The notes under the pieces are model-generated. The model was not told where the DNA came from, made no database searches, and saw only the letters and a list, made by a program, of their open reading frames with translations. Shown here one piece after another: positions 33,866 through 42,870 of a stretch of 64,000 nucleotides of DNA (the stretch's first letter is position 1; every line of letters starts with the position of its first letter). The position numbers were made by a program, and so were the translations under genes. This stretch comes from Clostridium sp. 1001271B_151109_B4 (GTDB lineage: Bacteria > Bacillota > Clostridia > Clostridiales > Clostridiaceae). The stretch covers positions 25,936 to 89,935 of the forward strand of contig NZ_JADPBQ010000014.1 of assembly GCF_015670405.1 (NCBI RefSeq). Reading direction: 5' to 3'.

Positions 33866-35230
33866 ATGAAGAGAAAAGTTGATTTAGTTTCAGGGAATAT
33901 AATAAAAACATTAATAGCGTTATCTTTACCAATATTGGGGACATCGTTTATTCAAATGGCATATAGTTTAGTAGATATGATATGGATTGGAAAAGCCGGA
34001 AGTGCCGCTGTTGCTGCTGTTGGGACAGCTGGTTTTTTTGCATGGTTTGGAAATTCCTTAGTTTTAATAACGAAGACTGGTGCCGAAGTTGGAGTGTCAC
34101 AAGCTATAGGTAAAAATGATGAAAAGGAGAGAAATTCATATGTATATAGCAGTATAGCATTATGTGTTGTAATGTCAATTATATATGGAATTATTTTAAT
34201 TTTATTTAGGAATGAACTTATAGGTTTCTTTAATTTAGGCGATTCAAATATAATAAAGATGTCTTTAGAATATTTAATTATTATTGCATTAGGAATGATA
34301 TGTGCTTTTTTAAATCCACAGCTAACAGGGATATTTACTGCTTCAGGAAATAGTAAAACTCCATTTGTAGTAAATACTATAGGACTAGTAATGAATATAG
34401 TTTTAGATCCAATTTTAATATTTGGATTTGCTGGGATTAAGCCATTGGGTGTAGTAGGTGCAGCTTTGGCAACAGTATTATCACAACTTCTAGTTACTAT
34501 TATATTTATATATACATTTATTAAAAATGGATATAACTTTAGTTTTAGTAATAAGAAATTTATTACTTTAGAGTATATAAAAAATATATGTATATTTGGA
34601 GGGCCAACAGCAATTCAAAATTGTTTATTTACATTTTTCTCAATGCTCCTTGGAAGAATTGTAGCTAGTGCAGGACCAGTTTCAATAGCAGTTCAAAAAG
34701 TTGGATCACAAATAGAATCTATTTCGTGGATGACTGCTGGAGGATTTGCAAGTGCATTAACCGCATTTATTGGACAAAACTATGGAGCTAAGAAATGGGA
34801 TAGGGTATTAAATGGATATAAGGTTACACTATTTATTTCTTGTTTATTAGGAGTATTTACCACAATATTATTAGTGTTCTTTGGTGGGGGTATTTTTTCA
34901 ATATTTATAAATGAAGGTGAAGCAATAGCTCAAGGAATTGATTATTTGAAAATTTTAGGCTATTCTCAATTGTTTATGTGTTTGGAAATAACAACATCAG
35001 GAGCATTTTATGGAGTTGGAAAAACTGTTACTCCATCAATAATAAGTATTATTTTTACTGGTTTAAGGGTACCTTTGGCTATAATTTTATTTAGACCAGA
35101 GATTTTAGGGATAAATGGAGTATGGTGGAGTATTAGTGGAACAAGCATAGTAAAAGGAATATTACTTGTAGTGCTGTTTTCATTAATAGTAATAAGACCA
35201 CTAAAAAAACAAATAAGCATAGAAGTTTAA
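33866..35230 (+). CDS. MATE-family efflux transporter
   Basis: 454 residues, twelve hydrophobic segments in two related halves, starting KRKVDLVSGNIIKTLIALSLPILGTSFIQMAYSLVD, typical of NorM/DinF-like MATE proteins. Likely Na+- or H+-driven export of cationic compounds; substrate unknown. GGAG site 10 bases before the ATG. Single gene with its own terminator. Confidence 0.9.
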   Translation: MKRKVDLVSGNIIKTLIALSLPILGTSFIQMAYSLVDMIWIGKAGSAAVAAVGTAGFFAWFGNSLVLITKTGAEVGVSQAIGKNDEKERNSYVYSSIALCVVMSIIYGIILILFRNELIGFFNLGDSNIIKMSLEYLIIIALGMICAFLNPQLTGIFTASGNSKTPFVVNTIGLVMNIVLDPILIFGFAGIKPLGVVGAALATVLSQLLVTIIFIYTFIKNGYNFSFSNKKFITLEYIKNICIFGGPTAIQNCLFTFFSMLLGRIVASAGPVSIAVQKVGSQIESISWMTAGGFASALTAFIGQNYGAKKWDRVLNGYKVTLFISCLLGVFTTILLVFFGGGIFSIFINEGEAIAQGIDYLKILGYSQLFMCLEITTSGAFYGVGKTVTPSIISIIFTGLRVPLAIILFRPEILGINGVWWSISGTSIVKGILLVVLFSLIVIRPLKKQISIEV

Positions 35231-35245
35231 AATAATCAAAAAAAG

Positions 35246-35285
35246 GCTCATGTTAAAATATTAGAAGTAACATGAGCTTTTTATT
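35246..35285. terminator. Terminator between MATE and deacetylase genes
   Basis: A 10-bp stem (35246-35255 with 35268-35277) flanked by A and T runs, serving convergent genes. Confidence 0.8.
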
Positions 35286-35287
35286 TA

Positions 35288-36007
35288 TTATTTTTTTAGT
35301 ACATGATAAATTTCAGGAGTATCCATAGTTATTTTTTCGAATGTATATCCTTGACTCTTATAATATTTAATTATACTTTTTATTGCTATGGCAGTATTTT
35401 TGTTTGCATATGCATTATGCATTAAAACTACAACATTGTCTTTGGTAGATATGGACCTATTTAAAATAGTATCCGGAGATGAATTTGGGTTTGCTCCGTC
35501 TAAAGTATCTTGAGTCCAATCATATATTTTAAATCCATTAGAATGAACTGCATTTACCATTTCGTTGGATAGTCTATAGGTACTATTATTTGTTCCATAA
35601 GGGAATCTTAAAATACAGTAATTTTCACCAGTAACATCATAAAGAGACTTTTGAACTTGTTTCATTTCTGAAATGAAACCATCACAGCTACTATACAGTT
35701 TACTTCTTTCATGAGTAAAGCTATGTAGGCCGATACTATGACCTTCTTCTTTCATTCTAAGAATTATATCCTCCTGTCCTTTTATCTGATTGCCTATTAT
35801 AAAAAAGGTAGCAGGAACATTTTCTTCTTTCAATACATCTAAGGTTTTTGTAGTTACCTCTCCACCAGGAGAATCATCAAAGGTTAAATAAACAACCTTT
35901 TTATTAGTGTTTTCTCTATTGTCATCATCACAATATGTGATTGATTGAGGAAAGAGAAGAAAAACGGCAAAAATAAATAAAGTTAAATTAAATAGTTTTT
36001 TCATCAT
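35288..36007 (-). CDS. Secreted polysaccharide deacetylase (NodB/CE4)
   Basis: 239 residues with a signal peptide (about 1-26). CE4 motifs: TFDDSPGG at residues 42-49 (catalytic base and metal Asp), HSFTH (metal His pair), RFPYG and a late LMHNA with the catalytic His. It should remove acetyl groups from peptidoglycan GlcNAc or another surface glycan. Start at 36007 (MMKK) or one codon later. Single gene. Confidence 0.9.
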   Translation of the reverse strand: MMKKLFNLTLFIFAVFLLFPQSITYCDDDNRENTNKKVVYLTFDDSPGGEVTTKTLDVLKEENVPATFFIIGNQIKGQEDIILRMKEEGHSIGLHSFTHERSKLYSSCDGFISEMKQVQKSLYDVTGENYCILRFPYGTNNSTYRLSNEMVNAVHSNGFKIYDWTQDTLDGANPNSSPDTILNRSISTKDNVVVLMHNAYANKNTAIAIKSIIKYYKSQGYTFEKITMDTPEIYHVLKK

Positions 36008-36129
36008 ATAAAAATCACTCTTTTCGCTATAAAATTAATAAGTTCCTCTAGATTAGAGTCATTTTTAGTATGTACAATTTGAAAAAATATATTTCTTGAT
36101 ATTTTATATAAAAGAGTATATAATAACAA

Positions 36130-36295
36130 AAAGGCTTTAAGTCGAATCAGAGAGTTCGGTAAGTTTCAAAAGTTTGTAGTATTAATAATTTTAATAGAAT
36201 TACTATAGCTTCTTACTGAATGTAAGAAGCTTTTTTTTTACCTTTAATAACAGTCCAGTGAGGCTGAAAAGGGGGAATTTTAAATTCTCCTTAAA
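36130..36295 (+). promoter_or_regulatory. Leader of the uracil permease with PyrR-type RNA site
   Basis: 36251-36266 reads CAGTCCAGTGAGGCTG, nearly the PyrR-binding loop known from pyr operons (CAG-U-CCAGAGAGG-CUG), closed by a lower CCTTT/AAAGG stem. Upstream at 36145-36160 CGAATCAGAGAGTTCG is a second, weaker look-alike. Between them is a strong terminator hairpin. After the site, a G run (36271-36275) and CTCC (36287-36290) could pair with each other, or the CTCC with the GGGAGGG ribosome-binding site, allowing translational control. UMP-dependent repression is inferred. Confidence 0.7.
36207..36239 (+). terminator. Leader terminator upstream of the uracil permease
   Basis: A perfect 10-bp stem (36207-36216 with 36222-36231), 5-base loop and nine T's. 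No coding gene ends before it, so it probably acts as an attenuator. Confidence 0.85.
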
Positions 36296-36316
36296 AGAAA
36301 ATAGGGAGGGTGTTTT

Positions 36317-37600
36317 ATGACACAATATACAGGTGAATTATTAAAAGAAAGTAGAAGCGTTAAAGATGGGGCAATGAAAGTTATTCTTGCAATGCAGCAT
36401 CTAATAGCAATGTTTGGGGCAACAGTACTAGTACCAATATTAACTGGATTAGATCCATCGGTAGCATTATTTTCAGCTGGTGTTGGAACATTGATATTCC
36501 ATTTATGTACAAAAGGGAAGGTTCCAGTATTTTTAGGATCATCATTTGCATTTATTCCAGTAATAGTAGCAGTAGGAGAAAAATATAATGGTGATTTAAG
36601 ATATGCTCAAGGTGGTATTATTGTAGTTGGATTGATTTATGTAGCAGTATCCTTTTTAATAAAAAGGATAGGATTAAAGAATATTAAAAAAGTATTACCA
36701 GCTCAAGTAGTAGGGCCAATGATAATAGTAATTGGTTTAAACTTAATTCCAACAGCATTAGATATGACAGGAATAACAGCTATAGCTTCAGGAGGAAATG
36801 ATGCTGTAGTAAGTGTAATAATAGCTTGTATAACATTAGGAATAGCATTGTTAATTAAAAAGTTTAGTAAAGGATTCTTATCACAAGTATCTATTTTAAT
36901 AGCTGTAGTAGTAGGATATGTAATTAGCTCAATGTTTGGATTGGTATCTACAGCAGAAATTCAAAGTGCAAGTTTAGTGGCTATACCAAGTTTTACATTA
37001 CCTAAATTTGATATTGCTGCAATGGCAATAATAGCACCAGTGGTATTAGCTGTAGTAATGGAACATGTAGGTGATATTACTACAAATGGAGAAGTTGTAG
37101 GTAAAAATTTTATAGAAGATCCAGGTTTAAATAGAACGTTATTAGGAGATGGACTTGCAACGTTAGCAGCTGGATTTTTAGGTGGACCAGCAAATACAAC
37201 ATATGGTGAAAATACAGGAGTGCTAGCAATAACAAAAAATTATAATCCAGCAATATTAAGATTAACAGCTGTTTTTGCAATATTATTAAGCTTTGTTGCG
37301 AAGTTTGGAGCTGCAATAAGAACAATACCACAACCGGTAATGGGTGGAATAAGTTTAATGTTATTTTCAATGATAGCGATTGTTGGAGTTAAGACAATTA
37401 AAAGAGAAAAAGTTGAATTCAATATTTGCAATATTGTTGTAATGCTAGCAATATTAATTATAGGGCTTTCAGGAAACTTCTTAGAAAATGCAATAGGAAT
37501 ACAAATAACTGAAACAGTAAGTATATCAGGATTAAGTTTTGCTGCAATTATAGGGGTTTTACTTAATGTAAAATTTACAAAATTAAAAAAAGCAAAATAA
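36317..37600 (+). CDS. Uracil permease (UraA/PyrP, NCS2 family)
   Basis: 427 residues with about 12-14 hydrophobic segments. NCS2 features: AMQHLIAMFGATVLVPILTGLDPSVALFSAG at the start, the substrate Glu in VVMEHVGDI (about residue 243) and GGPANTTYGENTG (about 290-302) as in UraA. Imports uracil with protons; the PyrR-type leader supports a pyrimidine rather than xanthine substrate. GGGAGGG site before the ATG. Single gene with terminator. Confidence 0.92.
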   Translation: MTQYTGELLKESRSVKDGAMKVILAMQHLIAMFGATVLVPILTGLDPSVALFSAGVGTLIFHLCTKGKVPVFLGSSFAFIPVIVAVGEKYNGDLRYAQGGIIVVGLIYVAVSFLIKRIGLKNIKKVLPAQVVGPMIIVIGLNLIPTALDMTGITAIASGGNDAVVSVIIACITLGIALLIKKFSKGFLSQVSILIAVVVGYVISSMFGLVSTAEIQSASLVAIPSFTLPKFDIAAMAIIAPVVLAVVMEHVGDITTNGEVVGKNFIEDPGLNRTLLGDGLATLAAGFLGGPANTTYGENTGVLAITKNYNPAILRLTAVFAILLSFVAKFGAAIRTIPQPVMGGISLMLFSMIAIVGVKTIKREKVEFNICNIVVMLAILIIGLSGNFLENAIGIQITETVSISGLSFAAIIGVLLNVKFTKLKKAK

Positions 37601-37620
37601 TTAAAAATATTAATTAATAT

Positions 37621-37660
37621 AACACTAAATAATAGAAATATTATTTAGTGTTAATTTATT
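37621..37660 (+). terminator. Terminator after uracil permease
   Basis: A perfect 13-bp stem (37621-37633 with 37640-37652), 6-base loop, then AATTTATTTT. Confidence 0.85.
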
Positions 37661-37766
37661 TTAATGAAAAAATACAGAATGTATTAATAAATTTAGTAGA
37701 AACATATATATAGTTTTATAACTATATGATAAAATTAGTTTATGAATATATATTTTGGAGGTTATG

Positions 37767-39626
37767 ATGAACCTAAATATTAAAAGTAATAAAAAGTTAT
37801 ATAAATATAATAAATTTTTTATAGTATTTGTAGGAATAATTATATTTCTTTTAGTACAATATAAATTAATAGATTTATCACAAGTTATAATGATAATAGT
37901 AATAGCTATTTTAATGCTTATGCTTGAAGAGTGTTTCATAAGAATTAAAATGAAAAATAACGAGTGTATTAAGTGTAAAGAAGGATATGCTTTATCTATT
38001 GAAGCAATGGATGGAGCAATTTGGAAATGGGATGATGATACAAATAGTTTGTTTATTTCAGGAAAGATAAAGAATCAACTTGGGATAAGGAAAGAGAATA
38101 TTACGTTAGAAGACTGGTATGGATATGTAGATGATTCCCAATATGATAAAGTAAGGACTTATTTTAATAATATATGCTTAAATAGAATGTGTATAGAATC
38201 AAATATTAAGTATAGACTAAAGGCAAAAGATGGACAGTTAATTCATGTTGATTATACAGGAAAGGGTTCTATAAAAGATAAGATTTATAGTTTATCTGGA
38301 GTAATAACCGATGTTAGTAAGGAAAAAAAAGCTGAACAAAAGATTCATTTTATGAATTATTATGATGATATAACAGGTATCCCTAACAGGAAAATGTTTA
38401 CAGAAAAATTTAAAGAGTTAATTAACGATAATCTTAGTTGTGGTACAAAGTTAGGATTAATTTTTTATGATATAGATAATTTTAAAAGTATTAATGATAC
38501 TTATGGTCATGAAGTAGGAGATCAGATACTTTTAAAGCTTTCTGAGAGAGTGAATAAAGAACTAGATGGAAGACATACATTTGCTAGATTTGGTGGAGAT
38601 GAATTTGTAATTGCTTTTTCTAGAGTAAATGATGAAAATGAAATAAGAGAATTATTAAATAGATTGTTAGTTAGCGTGAGAAAACCTATTGAAGTTAATA
38701 ATAAAAATATATATTGTTCCATAAGTTTAGGGGTAAGTATGTATCCAAGAGATGCAAAAAATCTAGATATACTATTGAAAACAGCAGATATGGCAATGCA
38801 TAAGGCTAAAGAAGAAGGGAAAAATAGATTTAGATTTTTTGATGTTGATATTTTAACTTTGTTAAGGCGACAATATGATATTGAAAAGGCCTTTAGAACT
38901 GCTATTGAAAAGGAAGAAATATTTATGGTTTTTCAACCAAAAATATCGATAAAAGGTGAAAAAGTAAATGGATTTGAAGCTTTAGTAAGATGGGTAAGCC
39001 AAGAGTTGGGATTTGTTTCTCCAGCTGAATTTATTCCAATTGCTGAAAATACAGGATTTATTGTTGAACTAGGGAAGTATATTGTTGAAGAAAGTTTTAA
39101 AAAGTGCAGAGAGTTATATGAGACAAGTGATCATAAATTTCATATAGCTATTAACATATCGGATATTCAATTGAGAGAAGAGGGCTTTATAGAATTTATT
39201 TCAGATTTACTTAATAAATATAATGTACCACCGGAATATATAGAGTTTGAAATTACTGAAGGAGTTATTATGCAGTCAGTATCAAGAAATATAGAGATTT
39301 TATTGAATTTAAAAAATTTAGGTGTATCTATTGCGCTTGACGATTTTGGAACAGGGTATTCATCATTAAGCTATTTAAAAAGACTACCAATAGATGTATT
39401 AAAGATTGATAAAAGCTTTGTAGATGGTATTGGAGTTGACGAGAAAAGTGAGTATATAGCAGAAAGCATAATAAAGCTTTCACATAGTTTAGATTTAAAA
39501 GTAGTTGCTGAAGGAGTAGAAACTAAGGAGCAATTAGGATATTTAGATAAAATGAAGTGTGATATCGCACAAGGATATTATTTTAGCAAACCAGAAAAAT
39601 TTGAAATTATAAAAGAAATGATATAA
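37767..39626 (+). CDS. Membrane GGDEF-EAL protein (cyclic-di-GMP turnover)
   Basis: About 619 residues. GGAGG at 37757-37761 favours ATG 37767; 37764 is very close to the site. Order: two membrane helices (about 15-60), a PAS-type domain (about 75-190), GGDEF (about 200-360; full RFGGDEFVIAF loop) and EAL (about 370-615; FEALVRW, EFEITEG, DDFGTGYSSL, KIDKSF, EGVE). Both active sites look complete, so it may both make and break c-di-GMP, usually with one activity dominant. Paralogue of the broken gene at 32082. Confidence 0.92.
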   Translation: MNLNIKSNKKLYKYNKFFIVFVGIIIFLLVQYKLIDLSQVIMIIVIAILMLMLEECFIRIKMKNNECIKCKEGYALSIEAMDGAIWKWDDDTNSLFISGKIKNQLGIRKENITLEDWYGYVDDSQYDKVRTYFNNICLNRMCIESNIKYRLKAKDGQLIHVDYTGKGSIKDKIYSLSGVITDVSKEKKAEQKIHFMNYYDDITGIPNRKMFTEKFKELINDNLSCGTKLGLIFYDIDNFKSINDTYGHEVGDQILLKLSERVNKELDGRHTFARFGGDEFVIAFSRVNDENEIRELLNRLLVSVRKPIEVNNKNIYCSISLGVSMYPRDAKNLDILLKTADMAMHKAKEEGKNRFRFFDVDILTLLRRQYDIEKAFRTAIEKEEIFMVFQPKISIKGEKVNGFEALVRWVSQELGFVSPAEFIPIAENTGFIVELGKYIVEESFKKCRELYETSDHKFHIAINISDIQLREEGFIEFISDLLNKYNVPPEYIEFEITEGVIMQSVSRNIEILLNLKNLGVSIALDDFGTGYSSLSYLKRLPIDVLKIDKSFVDGIGVDEKSEYIAESIIKLSHSLDLKVVAEGVETKEQLGYLDKMKCDIAQGYYFSKPEKFEIIKEMI

Positions 39627-39698
39627 AATTTTTAATTTTTAAGCACAAAATGACCTCTTAATGCGTATTATGTAAATATACGATTTTAGGAGGTTTTT

Positions 39699-40589
39699 AT
39701 GCGTATAAGAATAGAGGATGATTTTGATGGTGAACTAGAAAATGAATATAAGTCAATAGATAATGACTCAAATGTAGGAAATGGTAAATTATCAAATTCT
39801 AGTGAAACAATAATAGATGTCGAAGCAACTGATGTTGAAGTAGATAAAGCTACTAATGATGATAGTTGTAATGAAAATATAGATGGCCCAATAGCTTCAG
39901 AAAAGGATAAAAAGGAAGCAAAGACTTATAACCTTGATAATGGATTCAGTTTAGAACTTCAAGGTGCAACTTTTATAGATGATAATGAAGAAGTAAATGA
40001 TAATAGGGGTTATATTAATCAAAAAGTAGTAACGGATGATGAAAATGAATATAATAATGAAAGTGAGTACAATAATGAAAGTGAGTACAATAATGAAAAG
40101 ATAACAGCAGATGATAAAGATGAGTACGATAATGAAACAATAGCAACAGGTTATAATAGTGATTATATTAATAAAAAAATAAAAATAGATGATAATGTAA
40201 AAGAAAAGTTTGTAGAAAATGAAGGATTTGAACAAGAGTATATAAATAATAGTAATTATAAAAAAATAAAAAAGAAAGAAAGGAAAATAGTTGGAAAGAT
40301 TACGGTTATATCAAAGTTAGGAGATAGAAAAGGAAGTTGTATTTCAGATGCTAAGATAAATTTATATGCTCTAAATGGATTATCTCCAAAGCTGATAAGT
40401 TCAAAATTTACGGATAAAAATGGAGTTGTTATCTTTGATAATTTAGCTGAAGGAAGTTATAGAGTAATTGAAATTGTAAATAGGAAGTATTTTGAAAAAC
40501 CAACATATATTCAATGGAATGAAGTAACTATTGATGATGAATTAAGGGAAGAAAGTATTATAGTAATAAATAAAGTAAAACGTCATTAA
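39699..40589 (+). CDS. Acidic repeat protein with C-terminal CnaB/SpaA-like domain
   Basis: 296 residues without signal peptide or membrane segment. Residues 1 to about 190 are very acidic, Asn/Asp/Glu-rich and probably disordered, with three 6-residue NNESEY-type repeats encoded by perfect-length 18-base repeats at 40047-40100. A Lys-rich hinge precedes a beta-sandwich domain (about 200-295; GSCISDAKINLYALNG, FTDKNGVVIFDNLAEGSYRVIEI) of the CnaB/SpaA prealbumin type. Similar intracellular proteins may be spore-surface components, but I do not recognise it. AGGAGG site before the ATG. Confidence 0.75.
   Translation: MRIRIEDDFDGELENEYKSIDNDSNVGNGKLSNSSETIIDVEATDVEVDKATNDDSCNENIDGPIASEKDKKEAKTYNLDNGFSLELQGATFIDDNEEVNDNRGYINQKVVTDDENEYNNESEYNNESEYNNEKITADDKDEYDNETIATGYNSDYINKKIKIDDNVKEKFVENEGFEQEYINNSNYKKIKKKERKIVGKITVISKLGDRKGSCISDAKINLYALNGLSPKLISSKFTDKNGVVIFDNLAEGSYRVIEIVNRKYFEKPTYIQWNEVTIDDELREESIIVINKVKRH
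40047..40100 (+). repeat. Three 18-base coding tandem repeats
   Basis: Units 40047-40064, 40065-40082 and 40083-40100, each reading E(Y)NNES/K; few changes between units. Likely length-variable by replication slippage without breaking frame. Confidence 0.85.
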
Positions 40590-40600
40590 AGATAATACAG

Positions 40601-40664
40601 AAGGATTGAGGATTAGTGAAATATTAGTTTAAAGATATTATACTTTTCTTACAATCCTTTTTTA
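40601..40664 (+). terminator. Possible terminator after the CnaB-like gene
   Basis: AAGGATTG (40601-40608) pairs with CAATCCTT (40652-40659) followed by TTTT; the 43-base loop makes it weak. Confidence 0.4.
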
Positions 40665-40705
40665 TGTTAGAATTACATATAATAAATGAAAGGAAGATAC
40701 GAGAA

Positions 40706-41146
40706 ATGAAAATAAAGATAAAGTATTTTGAAGGCGCAACAAAGTTAAAGAAGATTAGTAAGGGAAATTGGATAGATGTTTATGCTAGTAAAGATATATT
40801 TGTGCCTTTAAATGAAAGAGCGATGATACCACTAGGATTTGCTTTAGAATTACCACAAGGATGGGAAGGGCATTTAGCACCAAGAAGTTCAACGTTTAAA
40901 ACTTGGGGAATAATACAAACAAATTCTGTTGGAGTCGTTGATGATACATATATTGGAGATAATGATCAATGGCACATGCCTGTATACTGCTTGCAAGCAA
41001 AACATGATAGTGGAACATGGATAAGAACTGGAGATAAAATAGGGCAGTTTAGAATAATGGAAGTAATGCCAGAAATTGAATTTGATGAGGTTGAAGCTTT
41101 CGGTAATTGTGATCGTGGAGGATTTGGAACTACAGGAAGAAACTAA
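40706..41146 (+). CDS. dut: dUTP diphosphatase (trimeric dUTPase)
   Basis: 146 residues from ATG 40706; the frame is open from 40664 but the extra 14 codons are not family-like, and AAAGGA lies 12 bases before 40706. Five dUTPase motifs are visible: IDVYA, APRSST, GVVDDTYIGD (with the catalytic Asp), GQFR and the C-terminal RGGFGTTGRN arm. Hydrolyses dUTP to dUMP to keep uracil out of DNA and feed dTMP synthesis. Single gene. Confidence 0.88.
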   Translation: MKIKIKYFEGATKLKKISKGNWIDVYASKDIFVPLNERAMIPLGFALELPQGWEGHLAPRSSTFKTWGIIQTNSVGVVDDTYIGDNDQWHMPVYCLQAKHDSGTWIRTGDKIGQFRIMEVMPEIEFDEVEAFGNCDRGGFGTTGRN

Positions 41147-41157
41147 AGCATTTATTG

Positions 41158-41186
41158 AAAGTCAGTATAAAAACTGACTTTTTGTT
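41158..41186 (+). terminator. Terminator after dut
   Basis: A 9-bp perfect stem (41158-41166 with 41173-41181) with 6-base loop, then TTTGTTT. Confidence 0.85.
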
Positions 41187-41296
41187 TAAAATATAAATAT
41201 AAGGAAACAATGAAAAAATTATTGTAATTATATGTAAATTATGTTAATATAAACAAAAGAGGGGTTATTACAATCAAAGGGAGAAGTAGGGAAGAC

Positions 41297-41920
41297 ATGA
41301 AGTACATTGATTTATCACATGAAATAAAAAATGAAATGCCTGTTTATCCAGGAGATAAAGGTGTTAAATTAATAAAAGAAAAAGATTATGTAGAGAATGG
41401 ATATAATAGTTTTTCTATAGTTACAGAAATGCATGCAGGAACACATATAGATGCACCGCTACATATGAAAGAAAATAAAAACTATATAGCTGACTATCCA
41501 ATTGAAAAGTTTGTAGGTAATGTAGTATTATTGGATGTTAGAGGGGAGAAGCTTATAGAGGTTAAGGAGGAATACTATATAAATATTAAAGAAAATGATA
41601 TAGTATTATTATTTACTGGGTGGGATAACTTTTATGGAAAAGAAGAGTATTATACTGATCATCCAATTGTAAGTATGGAGTTAGCAGAGCTTTTAATAAA
41701 AAAGAAAATTAAGATGTTAGGAATGGATATGCCTTCACCAGATAGGGATAATTATGAAATCCATAATATATTATTTGAAAATGATATATTTCTTTTGGAG
41801 AACTTAACTAATTTAAATAAACTTTTATATAATGAGAATATTCAATTATTTGCCCAACCTTTAAAGGTTCAAAGTGAGGCGAGTTTAGTTAGGGCTGTAG
41901 CAATTTATCAGGGATATTAA
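41297..41920 (+). CDS. Cyclase-family protein (kynurenine formamidase-like)
   Basis: 207 residues. The metal-binding motif HAGTHIDAPLH (about residues 51-61) and MDMPSPD (about 145) define the PF04199 cyclase/formamidase fold; YPGDKGV near the N terminus is also typical. Zn- or Mn-dependent amide or ester hydrolase by family; no tryptophan-degradation genes are nearby, so the kynurenine substrate is doubtful. Convergent with the next gene. Confidence 0.82.
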   Translation: MKYIDLSHEIKNEMPVYPGDKGVKLIKEKDYVENGYNSFSIVTEMHAGTHIDAPLHMKENKNYIADYPIEKFVGNVVLLDVRGEKLIEVKEEYYINIKENDIVLLFTGWDNFYGKEEYYTDHPIVSMELAELLIKKKIKMLGMDMPSPDRDNYEIHNILFENDIFLLENLTNLNKLLYNENIQLFAQPLKVQSEASLVRAVAIYQGY

Positions 41921-41929
41921 TATTATAGA

Positions 41930-41972
41930 TAAAAATAACAGAATACATTTAGTACTCTGTTATTTTTATTTA
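41930..41972. terminator. Terminator between cyclase and amidotransferase genes
   Basis: A 13-bp stem (41930-41942 with 41956-41968), 13-base loop, T-rich after, A-rich before; between convergent genes. Confidence 0.82.
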
Positions 41973-41982
41973 TAAGAAAATA

Positions 41983-42708
41983 TTATATACAACTAGAAAT
42001 AAAACTTTCAAATAATTTAAGCATGATAGTATCTTTTAATGAAAGCATCTCGGGATGCCATTGGACACCTACTACAAAATTTTTACCTTCCATTTCAATA
42101 GATTCAATAATTCCATCTGGGGAAGTTGAGGTAGCAATAAGGTTATTACCAAGTTCTTTAACAGCTTGATGGTGAGCGCTATTAACAATGTATTTATCTT
42201 CTCCTAATATATTACGAATTAAACTATTCTTTTTAATAGAGATTGGATGACAAATATTTGATAAATGACTATTTTGATTATGAAGTATTGCATTAGGAAT
42301 ATTATGAGATATATCTTGATAAAGAGTACCACCTGCTGCAACATTTAATACTTGTATACCTCTGCATATTCCTAATATGGGCATGTTTAGAGATAAAGCT
42401 TTTTGAGTTATGGAAATTTGATACCAATCTATAAGATCATTACATTTTCCAAGGTGAAGTTGTGGAGAAGTATTATATAAGAGTGGATTGATATCAGCAC
42501 CACCAGGTAATAATATTCCATTACAAAGTGACAATTGTTCCTCTAAGACATCTTTGTTTTCAATAATAGGAAGATAAATAGGGATTCCGTTAGCCTTTGC
42601 GATGCATTTAGAGTAGTTATTATTATTATAATCGAAATAATTTCCAGCAAATGAAGGATTAGATTCTGTATATAAAGAACCTATAATACCAATAATTGGT
42701 TTGATCAT
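41983..42708 (-). CDS. Class I glutamine amidotransferase-like gamma-glutamyl hydrolase (peptidase C26, PuuD-like)
   Basis: 241 residues from ATG 42708, preceded by GGAGG; the ATG at 42720 overlaps that site. The nucleophile elbow GICRGIQ holds the catalytic Cys and VQWHPE the His-Glu pair; LLPGGADINP is the family oxyanion segment. It should release Glu from gamma-glutamyl compounds such as gamma-Glu-GABA. No putrescine genes are nearby. Single gene. Confidence 0.85.
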   Translation of the reverse strand: MIKPIIGIIGSLYTESNPSFAGNYFDYNNNNYSKCIAKANGIPIYLPIIENKDVLEEQLSLCNGILLPGGADINPLLYNTSPQLHLGKCNDLIDWYQISITQKALSLNMPILGICRGIQVLNVAAGGTLYQDISHNIPNAILHNQNSHLSNICHPISIKKNSLIRNILGEDKYIVNSAHHQAVKELGNNLIATSTSPDGIIESIEMEGKNFVVGVQWHPEMLSLKDTIMLKLFESFISSCI

Positions 42709-42786
42709 TTTAACCTCCATGAAATTTATTGTTTATAATATATAATATAGTAGAAAAGAAAGCTATTGTTTACTATAGTAATAAAC

Positions 42787-42823
42787 AAATAAATGGACTA
42801 TTATTGCAATAATCCATTTATTT
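42787..42823 (-). terminator. Terminator after the PAS/GAF histidine kinase gene
   Basis: An 11-bp stem (42787-42797 with 42813-42823) extended inward, T-rich on the minus strand, between the kinase stop and the next gene start. Confidence 0.75.
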
Positions 42824-42870
42824 ATTATTAGATAAAGTATATTAATTTAAAGTTCATCTTATTATAAAGT

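Noticed and set aside
39652..39692. ACCTC pairing with GAGGT around the ribosome-binding site of the CnaB-like gene
   Set aside because: Only five base pairs with a long loop; could be chance.
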